From positions 33,056,654 to 33,120,653 of the forward strand of contig NC_085052.1 of NCBI RefSeq assembly GCF_963662255.1: 64,000 nucleotides of DNA. The letters run 5' to 3'. Positions 9,064 to 19,770 of this stretch are shown here, piece by piece. The stretch's first letter is position 1. The number at the start of each line of letters is the position of its first letter. A program made the translations under genes and the position numbers. Under the pieces are notes generated by a model. The model saw nothing but the letters and a program-made list of their open reading frames with translations. It was not told the DNA's origin and did no database searches. The DNA comes from Cinclus cinclus. Its lineage: Eukaryota > Chordata > Aves > Passeriformes > Cinclidae.

Positions 9064-12000
9064 TCAGGCTTTAGGGATGGGCTCCTCTGGAGACAGCAGC
9101 ACGTCGAAGGGGACGAGGGGCCGGACCAGCAGCCGCACCTCGGGGCCCACGGGGTTGGCCCGCAGGTTGAGGCTCCGCAGCAACGCCATGGAGGCCAATT
9201 TATCCGTCGGCACCTCTGGAAAGAGAGCACGGAGGTGAGGATCCATCCTGGAGGGGCAGAAGGGATGGAAGCTCCTCTTGATGGACAGCCTGCAGCAAAC
9301 CCTGCTCCTGCCTGTGTGCAGGCTTTGATCAGAACAGAAACACAGTGAAATATTCATTTATCCGACTGCTCGGGCAAACGGCTATCGGTTGGACTCGATG
9401 GGCTCAGAGGACTTTTCCAACCTAAATGATCCCGTGATTCTACAGAATGTGTCAGCCAGGTGCAAACACCGAGATATCCAGCGTGGGCACTGCCCTCTGG
9501 TTCACCCAGTGCTAATTAACACTCGCTGGCACACGAAATTGGGGTGCAAAGACTTTCTCCTTGATTTTATGCCCGGTGTTGCAATGCCCAGGAGCCCTCT
9601 CCAAGCTAACAGGAGGGCACATGTTCTTTGCCCTTGTTGGACAGGCTGCAAAATGGCTCTCGGCCATCAACAGGCACCCTTGTATTTTGCAATTTCCACG
9701 AATTTGGGTGTTGTCCTTTAGAAAGCGTTACATTTACAAACTCTGTGTTTAAAAAAAAAAAAAGGTGCAGCTCAGCTGGATGGTACCAATGTGAATCCAC
9801 TGAGAGCAGAGGAATGAGACTGATATGAAAACCTAACCATTAAGCTGATTAAAAGGTGATAGATTTTGCTACAATTCACAGCGTTTTGGGCTTTCAAAGC
9901 CCACCTGTCTGATTTACCTAAACTAATTTATTTTTAATTTGGCCACCAAAATGACAAGAGCCTTTTATATCCCAGCTCCTGGAGCAGAATTGTGGTGTTG
10001 TAGTTGTATCTAGTAGATGATTATGTGATTTTTAAACCATGAAACTTGTTTTATGCTGGAAAAAGACTCAAACACTTTGGTGTCTTTGTTTTTTTTCCTC
10101 TTTCTCCTCCAGAAAACTGTGCTATTTTCCATATACAAATTCCCTAGGAATGCATATCTCATCAGGCAGAGCTTCACATGAATTTTTTTAATAACTCTTC
10201 TTCATGGTAGATTTGTTCACTGCCATTCCCCCATATAATTTTGCTTGCTTTTTATTCCCTTGAAGCACAAAAGTAGTATTTTTTTTTCATAGATCTTCCT
10301 ATTTAATCATCATCTAATGCAGTGGTGAATAAGGAGTTTAATCATCTTCTTACGCAGCAAGATAAAGTTAAAAGTGCTTTCACTTATTTTGCTTAAATTA
10401 AGGAGTTTAGTAAAGTATTTTGGGGACCGAGACCTCCCCAGGCTGGGAACAGCTCTGCACCTTAATTCCAGGTAAGGATCAGTGACTCAACCCTTGCATG
10501 AAGGGACAGGCAGGGCACACAGTGCAGCCTGAATTATTCATGCTGGCTTCACCAGTTTAGCAAAAATCAGGGAGGGAAAAGGCTTTTACAGAATGTGACA
10601 CTAAGTCAGTGCCACCATTGTGGAATGGTCTGGGTGGGAAGGGACCTTCAAGCTTGTCCAGTGCCACCCTCTGTGTGGAGGCAGGGACACCTTCCACTAT
10701 CCCAGGCTGCTGTAAGCCCCATCCAGCCTGGCTGTGGACGCTTCCAGGGATCCACAGCGTCTCTGTGACAGTGTCTCATCACCCTCATGGGGAAGAACTT
10801 CTTCCCAATATCACAGTATTTCTATCCCAATGTTCTACTCTGAGTTTGAAACCATCCCCTTTTGTCCCATCTCGACATTCTCAGGAGGACAAAATTAACC
10901 ACAGTTGCCCCCAGCAGTGACCTTAACAGCCTTGGCAGCAGTCTCAACATCATCCCTATTAAACCATTAAACGAGGAATAAGGGAAGGAGAAGCTGAAGC
11001 TCCAGGCACCAAAACATCCCCATGGATTTGGGAGCTTAAAACACTGATTTGCTGTAGCTCGAATTATCGGGGAAAGAGTTAAAAGCACTGACAGTAATAT
11101 ATACCTAATTACAGTCCAGGGTTAAGAGCTTATTTAGATGAAAAGGGTGGCTTGTGGCACTAAATGTCTCCTTTCACAGAGCCCACAGGCTCCAGGCAGG
11201 CATTAATTAATCTCCTTTCACTCCTGTTTCCCTTTGGAAAACATCACCTACCACCTCCAACTCAGTATGTCTTAGTGGCTCACTGAGCTGTTTCAGCAGG
11301 AGCTTTTCAGTCGGGTTTGCAGCCCTGGCAGGAGCCTCTGCAGCATCCCTGGGATGGCAGAGGAGGACAGGCACTGGTGCAGCACCACACACCAGGGGAT
11401 CTGCTACCCTACAAACACAAGCTCATGTGCAGGGGAGCCTGCAACCTATTTGAGAAGGGCTGGTAGGAGCAATGTCATTGCCCAGTTTTGTTTTTTTTTT
11501 TTTCCCTTGGGAAAAATGGGCTGAAACCCCCTGGCTTTCCCATCTCCACTTCTTCCCTTTGCAGAAAATGTATAAAATAAGCTCACATCACCTACTTCTG
11601 CATCCAGACAGCATCGTGTGCACTACTCAGACATATCCCCACAACATTTTGGCTTGAAATTGTTACATTTTCCTCTGGTTTTTTTTCCCCCACATCTGGA
11701 GGACACTTCCCAGTAGGAGGGGAACCTGGTGGGAGGTGACTAAGCCTGGTAGCCTTGTTCTCCTCCCAACCCAGGATCAATCCAGCTGGATGCAGCCTTT
11801 CCTCCCTGCATTTTAGCATGAAAAACGGCATCAAAAAGCTTCATTCCCTTCTTCCAGCATCCTGCTTGCACAAAACAAGTGGGGAAAATGCTGTTCGGAG
11901 ACCAGGTCGTACTGAAATCAGCCAATTAAACTCAAAAAATGATGGAGGGAACTAGAAGTGAGACAGCTCTCTCCAGGAGGTGGGAGAGAAAAAGAGGGTG

Positions 12001-15000
12001 AGGAAAAGCCGTGCCTTCCTCTGGCTCCTGTGGAAGCAGGTTTTAATTCCAGTGTTTCTACAGGCACAGCCGGGGAGCAGCTGATGTGAGGCTGTTAATA
12101 AACCTCGTGTTTGCAGGCAGCAGCTTTCTCAGCAGCAGCTGAAGCAATCCCAGATAAAACAGCAAAATTGAGTAGGCTCTGATATCCCTGCGGGTCCGTG
12201 GGGGCTGTGGGATGCTCCAGTCCTGGGCCCTTTGAAAGCTGCATCCTAAATAAATCTCCTTTTATCTGTGTACAACAGCTGCCCCTTTTTGCCCAGCTTT
12301 TGGAGACTCCAAAGCCTTCAGCTTTTGCACATGAAAGATTTTCCTGCCGCTGCAGGGCTGAGTGATGAGCGCCTCTTACCATTCCTTTAATTTAATATTT
12401 AGGGGATTCTGTAGTGTTAAACAGCTCCTGTTTGCTCTGGGAAATATTCAGGTGGGCTCATGCGCTTGCTTAGCCTGGCAGCAAACATCCCAGCCCAGCA
12501 TTCCTGCGGCTGGGTTCTGCAATCAGCTCAGGATTTTTAACGAAATCTGGGGATTTTGGGTCACCCCAGCTGGAGGTGCCAGCGTGATGGATAGGGCAGC
12601 TTAGATGGGGCTTGGTTCCCACTATGCCTGCAGCAGCTTTTCCCTGGGAGGCGATGAAAACAGCGGGGGGGGGAAAAGCAAATGGCATCACCCTCGGGTG
12701 ATGCTAAATCACCTTTTTCCCAGTGGGAAAAGGTCCTCCTCACCTGCGATCTCGTTCTCTTCCAGGTCGATGGTCTCCAGGGCGGGGACAGTGGCCAGGG
12801 GCTCCGGGAAACGCCGGAACCTGTTGCGGGAGAGGTCGATGGCCCGGAGGTGCAGCAGGGAGGTGATTTCCTCGGGCAGGCGGTGCAGGTAATTACCTGC
12901 CAGGTTGAGCTCTAGGAAGAGAGAAGGGAGGTGGTGGGATGCAGGGAAAATAATGGGAAAATAACTAATGGGTAGCTTGATTTACAGCCTCTGTCCCCCG
13001 CGGACTGCCAGGTCCATCAGGCTCCAGGGATTTTGGATTTCGGCTCCAAAAATTGGGCTTTTATTTTGCTATTTTCCGTGGTTGCCATTGAAGATTTGCC
13101 TGCTGGGAATACCACATTCAGGAGTGATGTTTTTTGTTGGTTTTCTCAGGATTTGCTAATGAAATTGGGCAGCCTTTTGCAAACAGGGTTTGTAAGAAAT
13201 AAGGAATATTTCCTCCTAAGGTCAGTGCAATTACCTCCCTAATGGACATTTGTAATGGCTTAAGGCTATCTCTGTATATTCATGTGCCTGAACCCCTTCT
13301 GAGGAATAAACGGAATAAGTGGAAGAAAGGTCTTTGGATGCGAAAAACAATTCTGTTTTTATCACTTTGCCTATCTGTGATGCTTTCTCACCCCAGAAAT
13401 GAGTTCCTGTGGGGCCAGGAGCAGCACTCGTGGGGACAGAACCCAAATCCCACTGTCCCAGCGCCCTTCTCCAGTGACACAGGGCTTTCTGCACTATAAA
13501 TACCCTCACAAGCTGCCCTGCCCCTGCTAATACCTGGTATTTATAGGTCCTGCCTTATTCAGCCTGTCCCCAGCCTGTCTCAGTCTGTTCCTGCTGAGAT
13601 CCAGCACAGTTCATCACAGGAGTGATTGGCTCACTGGTGGAGCAAAGCCCTTGCTGGGAAACAAGGGCATTTTTGTCCCTTCAGGGCTTGTTGTGCTGTC
13701 TAGAAAATGAAAATTGATTTCCTTTGTTCGATGTATTTCCTTTCCCCAGCCCAGGGGTGTTCTCACAGCTCCAGAACAAGGGAAGCCTCCCCAGGCACTC
13801 ACCACAGTGGCATTTCTGTGGTACGCTGTAGGAACAAAATTGATTTTAGAGGCTGCCAGAGCATCCCCAGTGCCACCCCTAGCGTTCAATACCGTGGTAC
13901 TGGATGCTCTGGATGCTTGCATGGCCTTTTGTAGCGGATTAGCCTCTGGCTGCTTTCCCTGGGCTCCGAAGGGAGGTGTCCTCGTGGTGCTGATCGCTCC
14001 CATCTCCCGCAGTGATTAACTCTCACTGATGTCTCACTAATTAGTCTGCACAGCCTGGATTGCCCCGCTGTTATCCCCAAGCTGCCTTTCCTGTCCTCCA
14101 TCCTCTGCCCCATCCGTGGAAGGAGATGGAGGGTGAGGAGTGACCCTGACACCAGTTTGGAAGGGTGGGTGAGAGCAGAACCAGTGTCCTCGTCTTTCAG
14201 GGGGCAGAAGGTATGAGGAAAAATTGATTTTTTGGGGTCTGAACTAATGCTTGCAATGAAGTGTGAGCTCAGGGGAGACTCGGGTGCTTTGCCCCCTGTG
14301 CAGCAACCTGGGGGCTCCTGGAGCGTCCCAGAGGATTGGAAGTGACAGTCCCTTACCTGTCAGCTGGCTGAAGGTGGTCACAAATCGGCTGGTGATGGAC
14401 TTGAGCTCGTTGTTGGCCAGGGAGATGCGCTGGATCCCCTCGGTGACGCTCCTCACGGCTTTGTAGATTCCAACGGGGAAGGTCATCAGTTTGCAGTTGG
14501 CCAGATCTGCGCTCAGAGAGACCCAGGCAAGGCTCTAAAAACTTCAGTCATCCTTCTCCCCTGTGCCCCTAATTCCCTGGGCATGCTTATTCCAGCGCTG
14601 ATGGGGTTGGAGCAGGGATTTCCCTGGGCCGGATTTCCCAGGGTCATGGGCGGTTGTCCCATGGCAGGCGGTGGGGAGGGGAAAAACATTTGGTTGTGCT
14701 TCTCACCTCCTGGCTTTCTTGTTTTGCCCTGAGTAGTTTCTGTTTCCCCTCCCAGGAGATGCCAGGGATGGAAACTCCGTATCCCAACCCCAGGATGGGC
14801 TCTGCTTCCTGCCCCCTCCCCAAAGGCATTGCAGGGGCTGATGGAGGAAGCTCCATCCTCCCACGTTTCTCTCAGGAGGATGTGGAGAGCCTGAGCCATG
14901 GAGCTCCATACGCTGGTTTATATCCCAGGGCCAGGAATCCAGTGGGAATAAAAATGAGTGGCTTTCATCTCTCTCCTTTGATGAACTGCGTCCCGCTCTT

Positions 15001-15365
15001 GCGTATTAGCTGGGAATGGGGAAATTGCAGGGAAAAACACACATCTGACAAAGGCAACATGGGGAAAAACCTGCTCCTGCCACTGCTCTCAAGGGGGAAA
15101 CACATCCCATGGGATTATGCTCCAACTTTGTAGGGCTGAGGGCCCTTGGGGGAGCCTTTCTCTCCTCCAGAGCGACGGGGAGGGAACGCCGACAGCTTTT
15201 TATAGACTGTGGCAGTGAAAAATAGAGCCCTGCTCCTGGAAACCCGATCCTTGTCCGGGCCCCAGGCGGGAGCTGGGATGGAGCGCTGGGCTTACCCAGG
15301 GAATCCGTCTTGTTCTCCACCGTGTCGTTCACCTTCCTGGCCACCCGGGCCACTGCCTCGCCCAT
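9064..15365 (-). CDS. LRRC20: Leucine-rich repeat-containing protein 20
   Basis: Small LRR protein of unknown biochemical role. Minus-strand coding exons: 15365-15296, 14506-14357, 12911-12744 and 9215-9064. Lengths 70 + 150 + 168 + 152 = 540 nt join in phase to 179 aa plus TGA (human about 184). The protein opens MGEAVARVARKVNDTVENK, almost the human sequence, followed by DLANCKLMTFPVGIYKAV. LRRs follow: ISLANNELKSI, LNLAGNYLHRLPEE, IDLSRNRFRRFPE, IDLEENEIAEVP and LNLRANPVGPEV. The C-terminus is FDVLLSPEEPIPKA. Every intron interrupts a codon after its first base. An acceptor (CGCAG, AG at 15407-15406) sits 40 nt upstream of the ATG, so at least one non-coding 5' exon lies further right. No signal peptide or membrane segment is seen. 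Confidence 0.95.
9389..9447 (-). mobile_element. CR1 LINE 3' fragment
   Basis: TTGGACTCGATGGGCTCAG then TTTTCCAACCTAAATGAT matches the reverse complement of the CR1 3' end. Lies in LRRC20 intron 3. Confidence 0.75.
10612..10905 (+). mobile_element. CR1 LINE 3' fragment
   Basis: Begins GGAATGGTCTGGGTGGGAAG and continues through GGGACACCTTCCACTATCCC, CTTCCAGGGATCCACAGC and GAAGAACTTCTTCCCAATAT, the order of an avian CR1 3' end in plus orientation. Lies in LRRC20 intron 3. Confidence 0.88.
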
Positions 15366-15576
15366 CCTCTTGTGCAGGCGGGCGGCCGGTCCCACCGGGA
15401 GTGCGCTGCGGGGATCCAGGGCTGGAGGGAGAAGCCAGCCACTCTGGCCTCTGGGACAGGGATACTAAAAATAACCGGCAGGATCAGTGTTCCCAGGGGA
15501 GGGAGGGAGGTTGTGCTGGGGCTGGCATGTCCCTCAGGGGTGAGACTCCCAGCTTTCCAGCATGGTGCATCCTTTT

Positions 15577-16040
15577 CCCTGGCTTGGGATATGGGGAGGT
15601 ATACCCTTTCCTGTCATGGGATATGGGGATTCATCTCCTTTCTTGGTTTGGGAAATGGGGATGCATCCCTTTTGCTGGTCTGAGATATCTGGACGCATTC
15701 CTGGTATTGGATACGTCATTTTCCTCGTTTGGGATATGGGGATGAATGCTATTCCCTGTTTTGGGATATAGGCATGGGTCTCTTTTCCTTGAGTGGGGAT
15801 ATAGGGATGCATGTCCTTTGCTGGCTTGGCACAAGGGGATGCAACCCGTTTCCTTTTTTGGGATATAGGGATCCATGCACTTTTCCTGGGATATGGACAA
15901 AAATGCTATTCCCTGCTGTGGGATATAGGGAAACAACCCCTTTCCTGATGTGGGATATGGAGACGAATGCTACTCCCTGCTATGGTACACAGGGAAACAA
16001 CCCCTTACCTGATTTGGGACATGTGGATGCACATTTCTTT
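15577..16040. repeat. Degenerate 33-40 bp tandem repeat upstream of LRRC20 coding exon 1
   Basis: GGGATATGGGGAT-type words recur at about 15587, 15620, 15650, 15730, 15763, 15798, 15860, 15920 and 15952, separated by CCTTTTCCTGG-like words. Spacing is about 33-38 bp with irregular gaps. It probably lies in the 5' intron of LRRC20. Confidence 0.8.
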
Positions 16041-16126
16041 TCCCGGCGACTTTATCCAGCTCTGTCTAGCCAAAAGATTTCGACCGAAAGAATCCTGGAC
16101 AGGACGGAAAGGCGGGACACCACCAC

Positions 16127-16240
16127 CGCAACAAAAAAAACCAAAAAAACAAAAAAAAAACCAAAAAAACAAAAAAAAAAAAAAAAAAAAAAAAACAAAA
16201 AACAAAAAAAAAAAAAACACAAACAAACCAAACAAAAAAA
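16127..16240. repeat. A-rich tract (T-rich on the tRNA strand)
   Basis: Nearly pure A with scattered C. On the minus strand it reads as successive T runs directly after the tRNA gene, so it contains many possible RNA polymerase III terminators. Confidence 0.85.
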
Positions 16241-16247
16241 GCGTATC

Positions 16248-16319
16248 TTCCCACGCCGGGAGTCGAACCCGGGCCGCCTGGGTGAAAACCAGGAATCCTC
16301 ACCGCTAGACCACGTGGGA
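16248..16319 (-). tRNA. tRNA-Glu (anticodon TTC)
   Basis: A 72-nt gene. Acceptor arms TCCCACG and CGTGGGA pair, with A as discriminator base. The anticodon stem CCTGG/CCAGG holds the loop TTTTCAC, giving anticodon TTC for GAA codons. The T-arm contains the B-box GGTTCGACTCC inside a CCGGG/CCCGG stem, and the A-box region is TGGTCTAGCGG. It is close to the standard vertebrate tRNA-Glu(TTC), with small differences in the acceptor stem and D-loop (GCGGTGAGG). Seven Ts follow 8 nt after the 3' end and would terminate Pol III. The gene lies about 170 bp upstream of the EIF4EBP2 start codon on the opposite strand. It appears intact. Confidence 0.96.
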
Positions 16320-16485
16320 GGTGCGAACGAGGTTGCGCGGCGCCGCGCCTGCCCCCTGGCGGCGGCGGGACGGGGGGCGGAGCCAGAGGCGGGGCTATAC
16401 CGGGGGGGCGGGGTCAGCCCCGGGGGGCGGGGCCGGTCCGCCCGCGCCGCTCGGCGGGGACAAAGCGCGGCGCCGAGCGGGGGCC
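16320..16485 (+). promoter_or_regulatory. EIF4EBP2: EIF4EBP2 CpG-island promoter and 5' UTR
   Basis: Extremely GC-rich, with repeated GGGGCGGGG-type GC boxes at about 16374-16435 and no TATA box. It begins at the edge of the tRNA gene and ends at the EIF4EBP2 ATG. It could also serve the divergent LRRC20 gene, but that gene's first exon is not identified. Confidence 0.6.
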
Positions 16486-17569
16486 ATGTCGTCCGCAGGC
16501 GGCCGCCAGCCCAGCCAGAGCCGGGCCATCCCCACCCGCACCGTCACCCTCAGCGACGCCGCGCAGCTCCCCGCCGACTACTGCACCACCCCCGGCGGGA
16601 CGCTCTTCTCCACCACGCCGGGAGGTAAAAGCGCCGCGCCCGCCCGGGGCCTCCGGGGGAGCGCGCCCGGGCCAGCCCGCCCCGAGCGCCGCGTGTCGCG
16701 GGCGTACCAATATCCCTCTATATCCGATATCCCTCTATATCCTATATCCCCTCTAACGTAGCGCCTACCGCCCGTTCTCCTCGGCGCACACGCGTGGAGA
16801 TGGGATTGTTTTCCGGGACGTACCGGGAGCGCGGAGGGTCCCGGCGAGGCGGCAGCTGGATCCCGGGACGGGTTGGCAGGAAGCTCCCGCTGGGACGGGG
16901 GCACCGGGAGCTCGGCCCTACCCCGCCCTGGGGGTCGTGACATGGCTCGTCCCAGCGCAGGGAAGAGGGACACGTGGTGTTTCGGGGTGCCGCTTCCATC
17001 GGGCATCCCCGGGACGCGTTCCCATCCCTGCCACGAGTTTTCCGGCTCTCCGCGCCGGCACAGCGGGACCCAGCTGCCGCCGGGGTGTTTGGTCATTGCC
17101 GAATTATCGCCTGTCGTGCCCAGATAAGAGCGGGCAGAGCGGCGGCGCGCACCCCTCAGCCCTCCCCGCCAATCTCTGGCGAAAAACCTTGGCCCGTCCC
17201 GCCGGGAAACTCCTTCGGCAAACAAGCGCTGCCGAACCGGATTCCCCCACTCTCCTCCCGTCCGTCCCCCCCCCCCAGGCACCCGGATCATCTACGACCG
17301 CAAGTTCCTGCTGGACCGCCGCAACTCCCCCATGGCCAAGACCCCGCCTTGTCACCTCCCCAATATTCCCGGCGTCACCAGCCCCGGCGAGGCCGGCGAG
17401 GAGCCCAAAGCGGACGCCAACAGCTTGAACCACCAGGAGAACAAGCCATCCATGGGTAAGGGACCCCCGGCACGGGACAGGAGGGATTTGGGGTGGAGGA
17501 TGACGCCCCTAACGCTGCTTTCCTTGCCTCCTGCCAGGGGACGATGCTCAGTTCGAGATGGATATCTGA
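16486..17569 (+). CDS. EIF4EBP2: Eukaryotic translation initiation factor 4E-binding protein 2
   Basis: Cap-dependent translation repressor that binds eIF4E when hypophosphorylated and is released after mTORC1 phosphorylation. Exons 16486-16624, 17279-17455 and 17538-17569 join in phase (139 + 177 + 32 = 348 nt, 115 aa plus TGA; human 120). Motifs: RAIP motif in [16 protein letters not shown] twice (Thr35 and Thr44, matching human Thr37/Thr46); the YDRKFLL eIF4E-binding helix at residues 52-58; NSP and KTPP phosphosites at Ser63 and Thr68; the C-terminal TOS motif FEMDI. Exon 1 ends in a GTAAAA donor and exon 2 follows a C-rich tract and CAG. The linker before [10 protein letters not shown] is shorter than in human and lacks the human NNLNNLNN run, reading [11 protein letters not shown]. 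Identification as EIF4EBP2 rather than EIF4EBP1 rests on overall sequence and position. Confidence 0.96.
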
Positions 17570-19770
17570 GCGGGAACCACAGAGAGGCAGCGACTCCCCA
17601 GACCTGTGCACCCCCCATTCGGCTTAGCAGGATCCGTCCCGGCGAGGCGGAGGTGGCAGCGGTCCCCTCCCCGCCCTCCTCCTCCCCCTCTTTCTTTGGG
17701 GGAGTGCGGCTCTGTCTTCTCCCCCTTTACGGGTGACTGGTCCTAGCATGTGCCAGACGGAGCATCCCTTCTGGATCCGGCCCTATTCCTCCTCTTCCAG
17801 CTGCCAGCAGCCTGATCTCCACCAGGCTTCTTTTTAAAATGTCCCTTTGCCTCCTCTGCTGCCTCGTGCCCCCCTCAAAATTCCCCTCTTGTTACCCAAA
17901 CCTCCCATTGCCAGCAGCTTAGTGTTCTGGAGCTGTGTCATCCTTTGTCCCTTTCTCCTGGAAAATCTGGGCAGCCTTTCAGGAGGAGGGGGAAACATCA
18001 CTGCTAAAATCATGCACCTGTTTGCACCCTGGGGAGGGTATTTTTTGAGTTTCCCTGGGATGTGTTAGCATTCAGTGAAGGACAACATTGGGAGTTCCCT
18101 TCGGTGCTCTGGGATCTGATGTAGTCCCTGATGGAATCAGCCAGCATGTCCCCATCTTTCCTACCTGAATTTCTTCCATCTTGGCCCTCCAGCCAGGGGC
18201 TGTGTCCCCAGCCCGCCAGCTAGGACTCACAGCAGTGTAGTCATATATTATAAAATCCCCTTGCTTTTATTTTTGGTACTAAAAAGGGGCACTTTACCCC
18301 CAGCAACTTTTTCTGGGCTGGGGCCGAGTGCCTCTGGGAAAGTGCTTTGTAGTGCTCGTTTTTTTTTTTTTTTTTTTACCCCCTTCCCCCCGGCCCTTTA
18401 AAATGTGAATCCTACAGGGGGGAGATCCTTCTGACACCGTTGGATGTCTCAGGAATCACTGGGTGTCCCTGGGGGCTGCAGGGGCTCACCAGACACCACA
18501 GGGATGGGGTGCTCTCCTTGCAGGGTGCTGCCATTGATGCCATCCTCTGCTTAGTTTCCAGGATGGGATTTCTCCCAGCCGGATCACACTGCCGTGGATA
18601 AAGCATTTCCACATTAACCTCCCCTTTCCCAGCCTGGCATGCCGTGGCCATCTTGAACCTCCCCTGGAGATGGGATTTATTTTTCCCCCCTCTCTCCGTG
18701 CAACTCTTGCACCCTAATTGGGTGCACTCCCCAATCCCACCAGCACCCCCAGCTGTGATTTTTTTACTGCCTGCTGGGAGCCATCACCAGCTCCACAATC
18801 TCAAGTGCCATTTTATCAGCCCCCACCTGAGTGCCTGCTCCATCCACCTTCCCTTCCTCGCCAGGGTCGCTCCCCCCACCTCGGTACCCAGCCCTGGGGG
18901 ACCCGTGCTGGGGAGGGGGACATCCCACAGGCTTTGTGCACTTTCCATCCCGTAATTTATTTCTCTAGGTGTGTTTGGCACGGGGCGGGCTGGTGGCAAG
19001 TTCCCATCTTCCAGCTGCTTTTCTCACAAGGAGGGGGGTGGTGGGCCTGCCCCCTCGTTTTGGGAGTGGGGAGGAAGAAGCAAAAGCACAACCCCCAGGG
19101 AATGGGGTTGTCTTTCCCATCCTTTCCCTGGCGGTGAGCGCGGTAGCCCGCCCGCCGTAGGCGCACGAGTGAGTGAGTGCGAGTAGCAATATGTATATGT
19201 GTGTGGGTGGGTGGTGATAAGACACACACAAATATATATATTATATATAAATAAATATATTTTCCTTGAAGCGAAAGATCCTAGGAGGTCGGTTAGGCCC
19301 TCGGATCGAGGGAGGGGCAGGGGGCGAGGACATCCTTGGCAGAGCGGGGACGGCCACCGTGGATGCAGGGACCTGGCGCCCTCAGCACAGCTGCTTGTTT
19401 TGGGAAACCTGCTCTGCTAGCCAAAAATAATTAGACCATATCCAAGGACAACGTGACTTAATGGGCAGGAGCCGGAGGGAAACCTTTTTTGTTGTTTATT
19501 TTTTTTTCCTCTTAAGTGTCCCCTTTCCCAGCCTCCTCGTGTCTCTGTTCCCCATCCCAGCAATTTTCTTCCGGTTCTCTTGGAAGCAGGCTTGGGGCTG
19601 AGCAGGGAAGGGAGTGCCTGGCCTCACCGGGGCGTTCCTCTGCTAGTCAGGGGATCCATTTGGGATTTCTGTTGTTTTTTACCGTCTCTTCAAGCAGGTG
19701 TTTGGGAGGAGAAAAGCTCTCGCCAGTGGTTGCTGTTACAGTGAGATCAATAAAGATTTTGGTTCTTCTA
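17570..19770 (+). other. EIF4EBP2: EIF4EBP2 3' UTR (inferred)
   Basis: No gene is seen for 2.2 kb after the stop. Candidate poly(A) signals AATAAA occur at 19250-19255, inside an AT-rich ATATATAT stretch, and at 19749-19754. A long 3' UTR is usual for this gene. The actual ends cannot be set without transcript data. Confidence 0.5.
19749..19754 (+). terminator. EIF4EBP2: Candidate distal EIF4EBP2 poly(A) signal
   Basis: AATAAA followed by a T-rich stretch (GATTTTGGTTCTTC). A proximal alternative is at 19250. Confidence 0.45.

Larger units (their letters stand above)
9216..12743 (-). other. LRRC20: LRRC20 intron 3
   Basis: Large intron between the third LRR exon and the last coding exon. Apart from two CR1 fragments and short A or T runs, nothing else is recognised. 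Confidence 0.6.

Noticed and set aside
16127..16319. tRNA-derived retroelement
   Set aside because: The homopolymer lies downstream as T on the tRNA strand, not A, and no target duplication or tRNA-unrelated body follows. A genuine tRNA gene with terminators fits.
15729..16628. A 299-codon plus-strand frame reading into EIF4EBP2 exon 1 DNA
   Set aside because: It crosses a tandem repeat, a poly(A) tract that reads as Lys-rich sequence, and the tRNA gene, and it is out of frame with EIF4EBP2.
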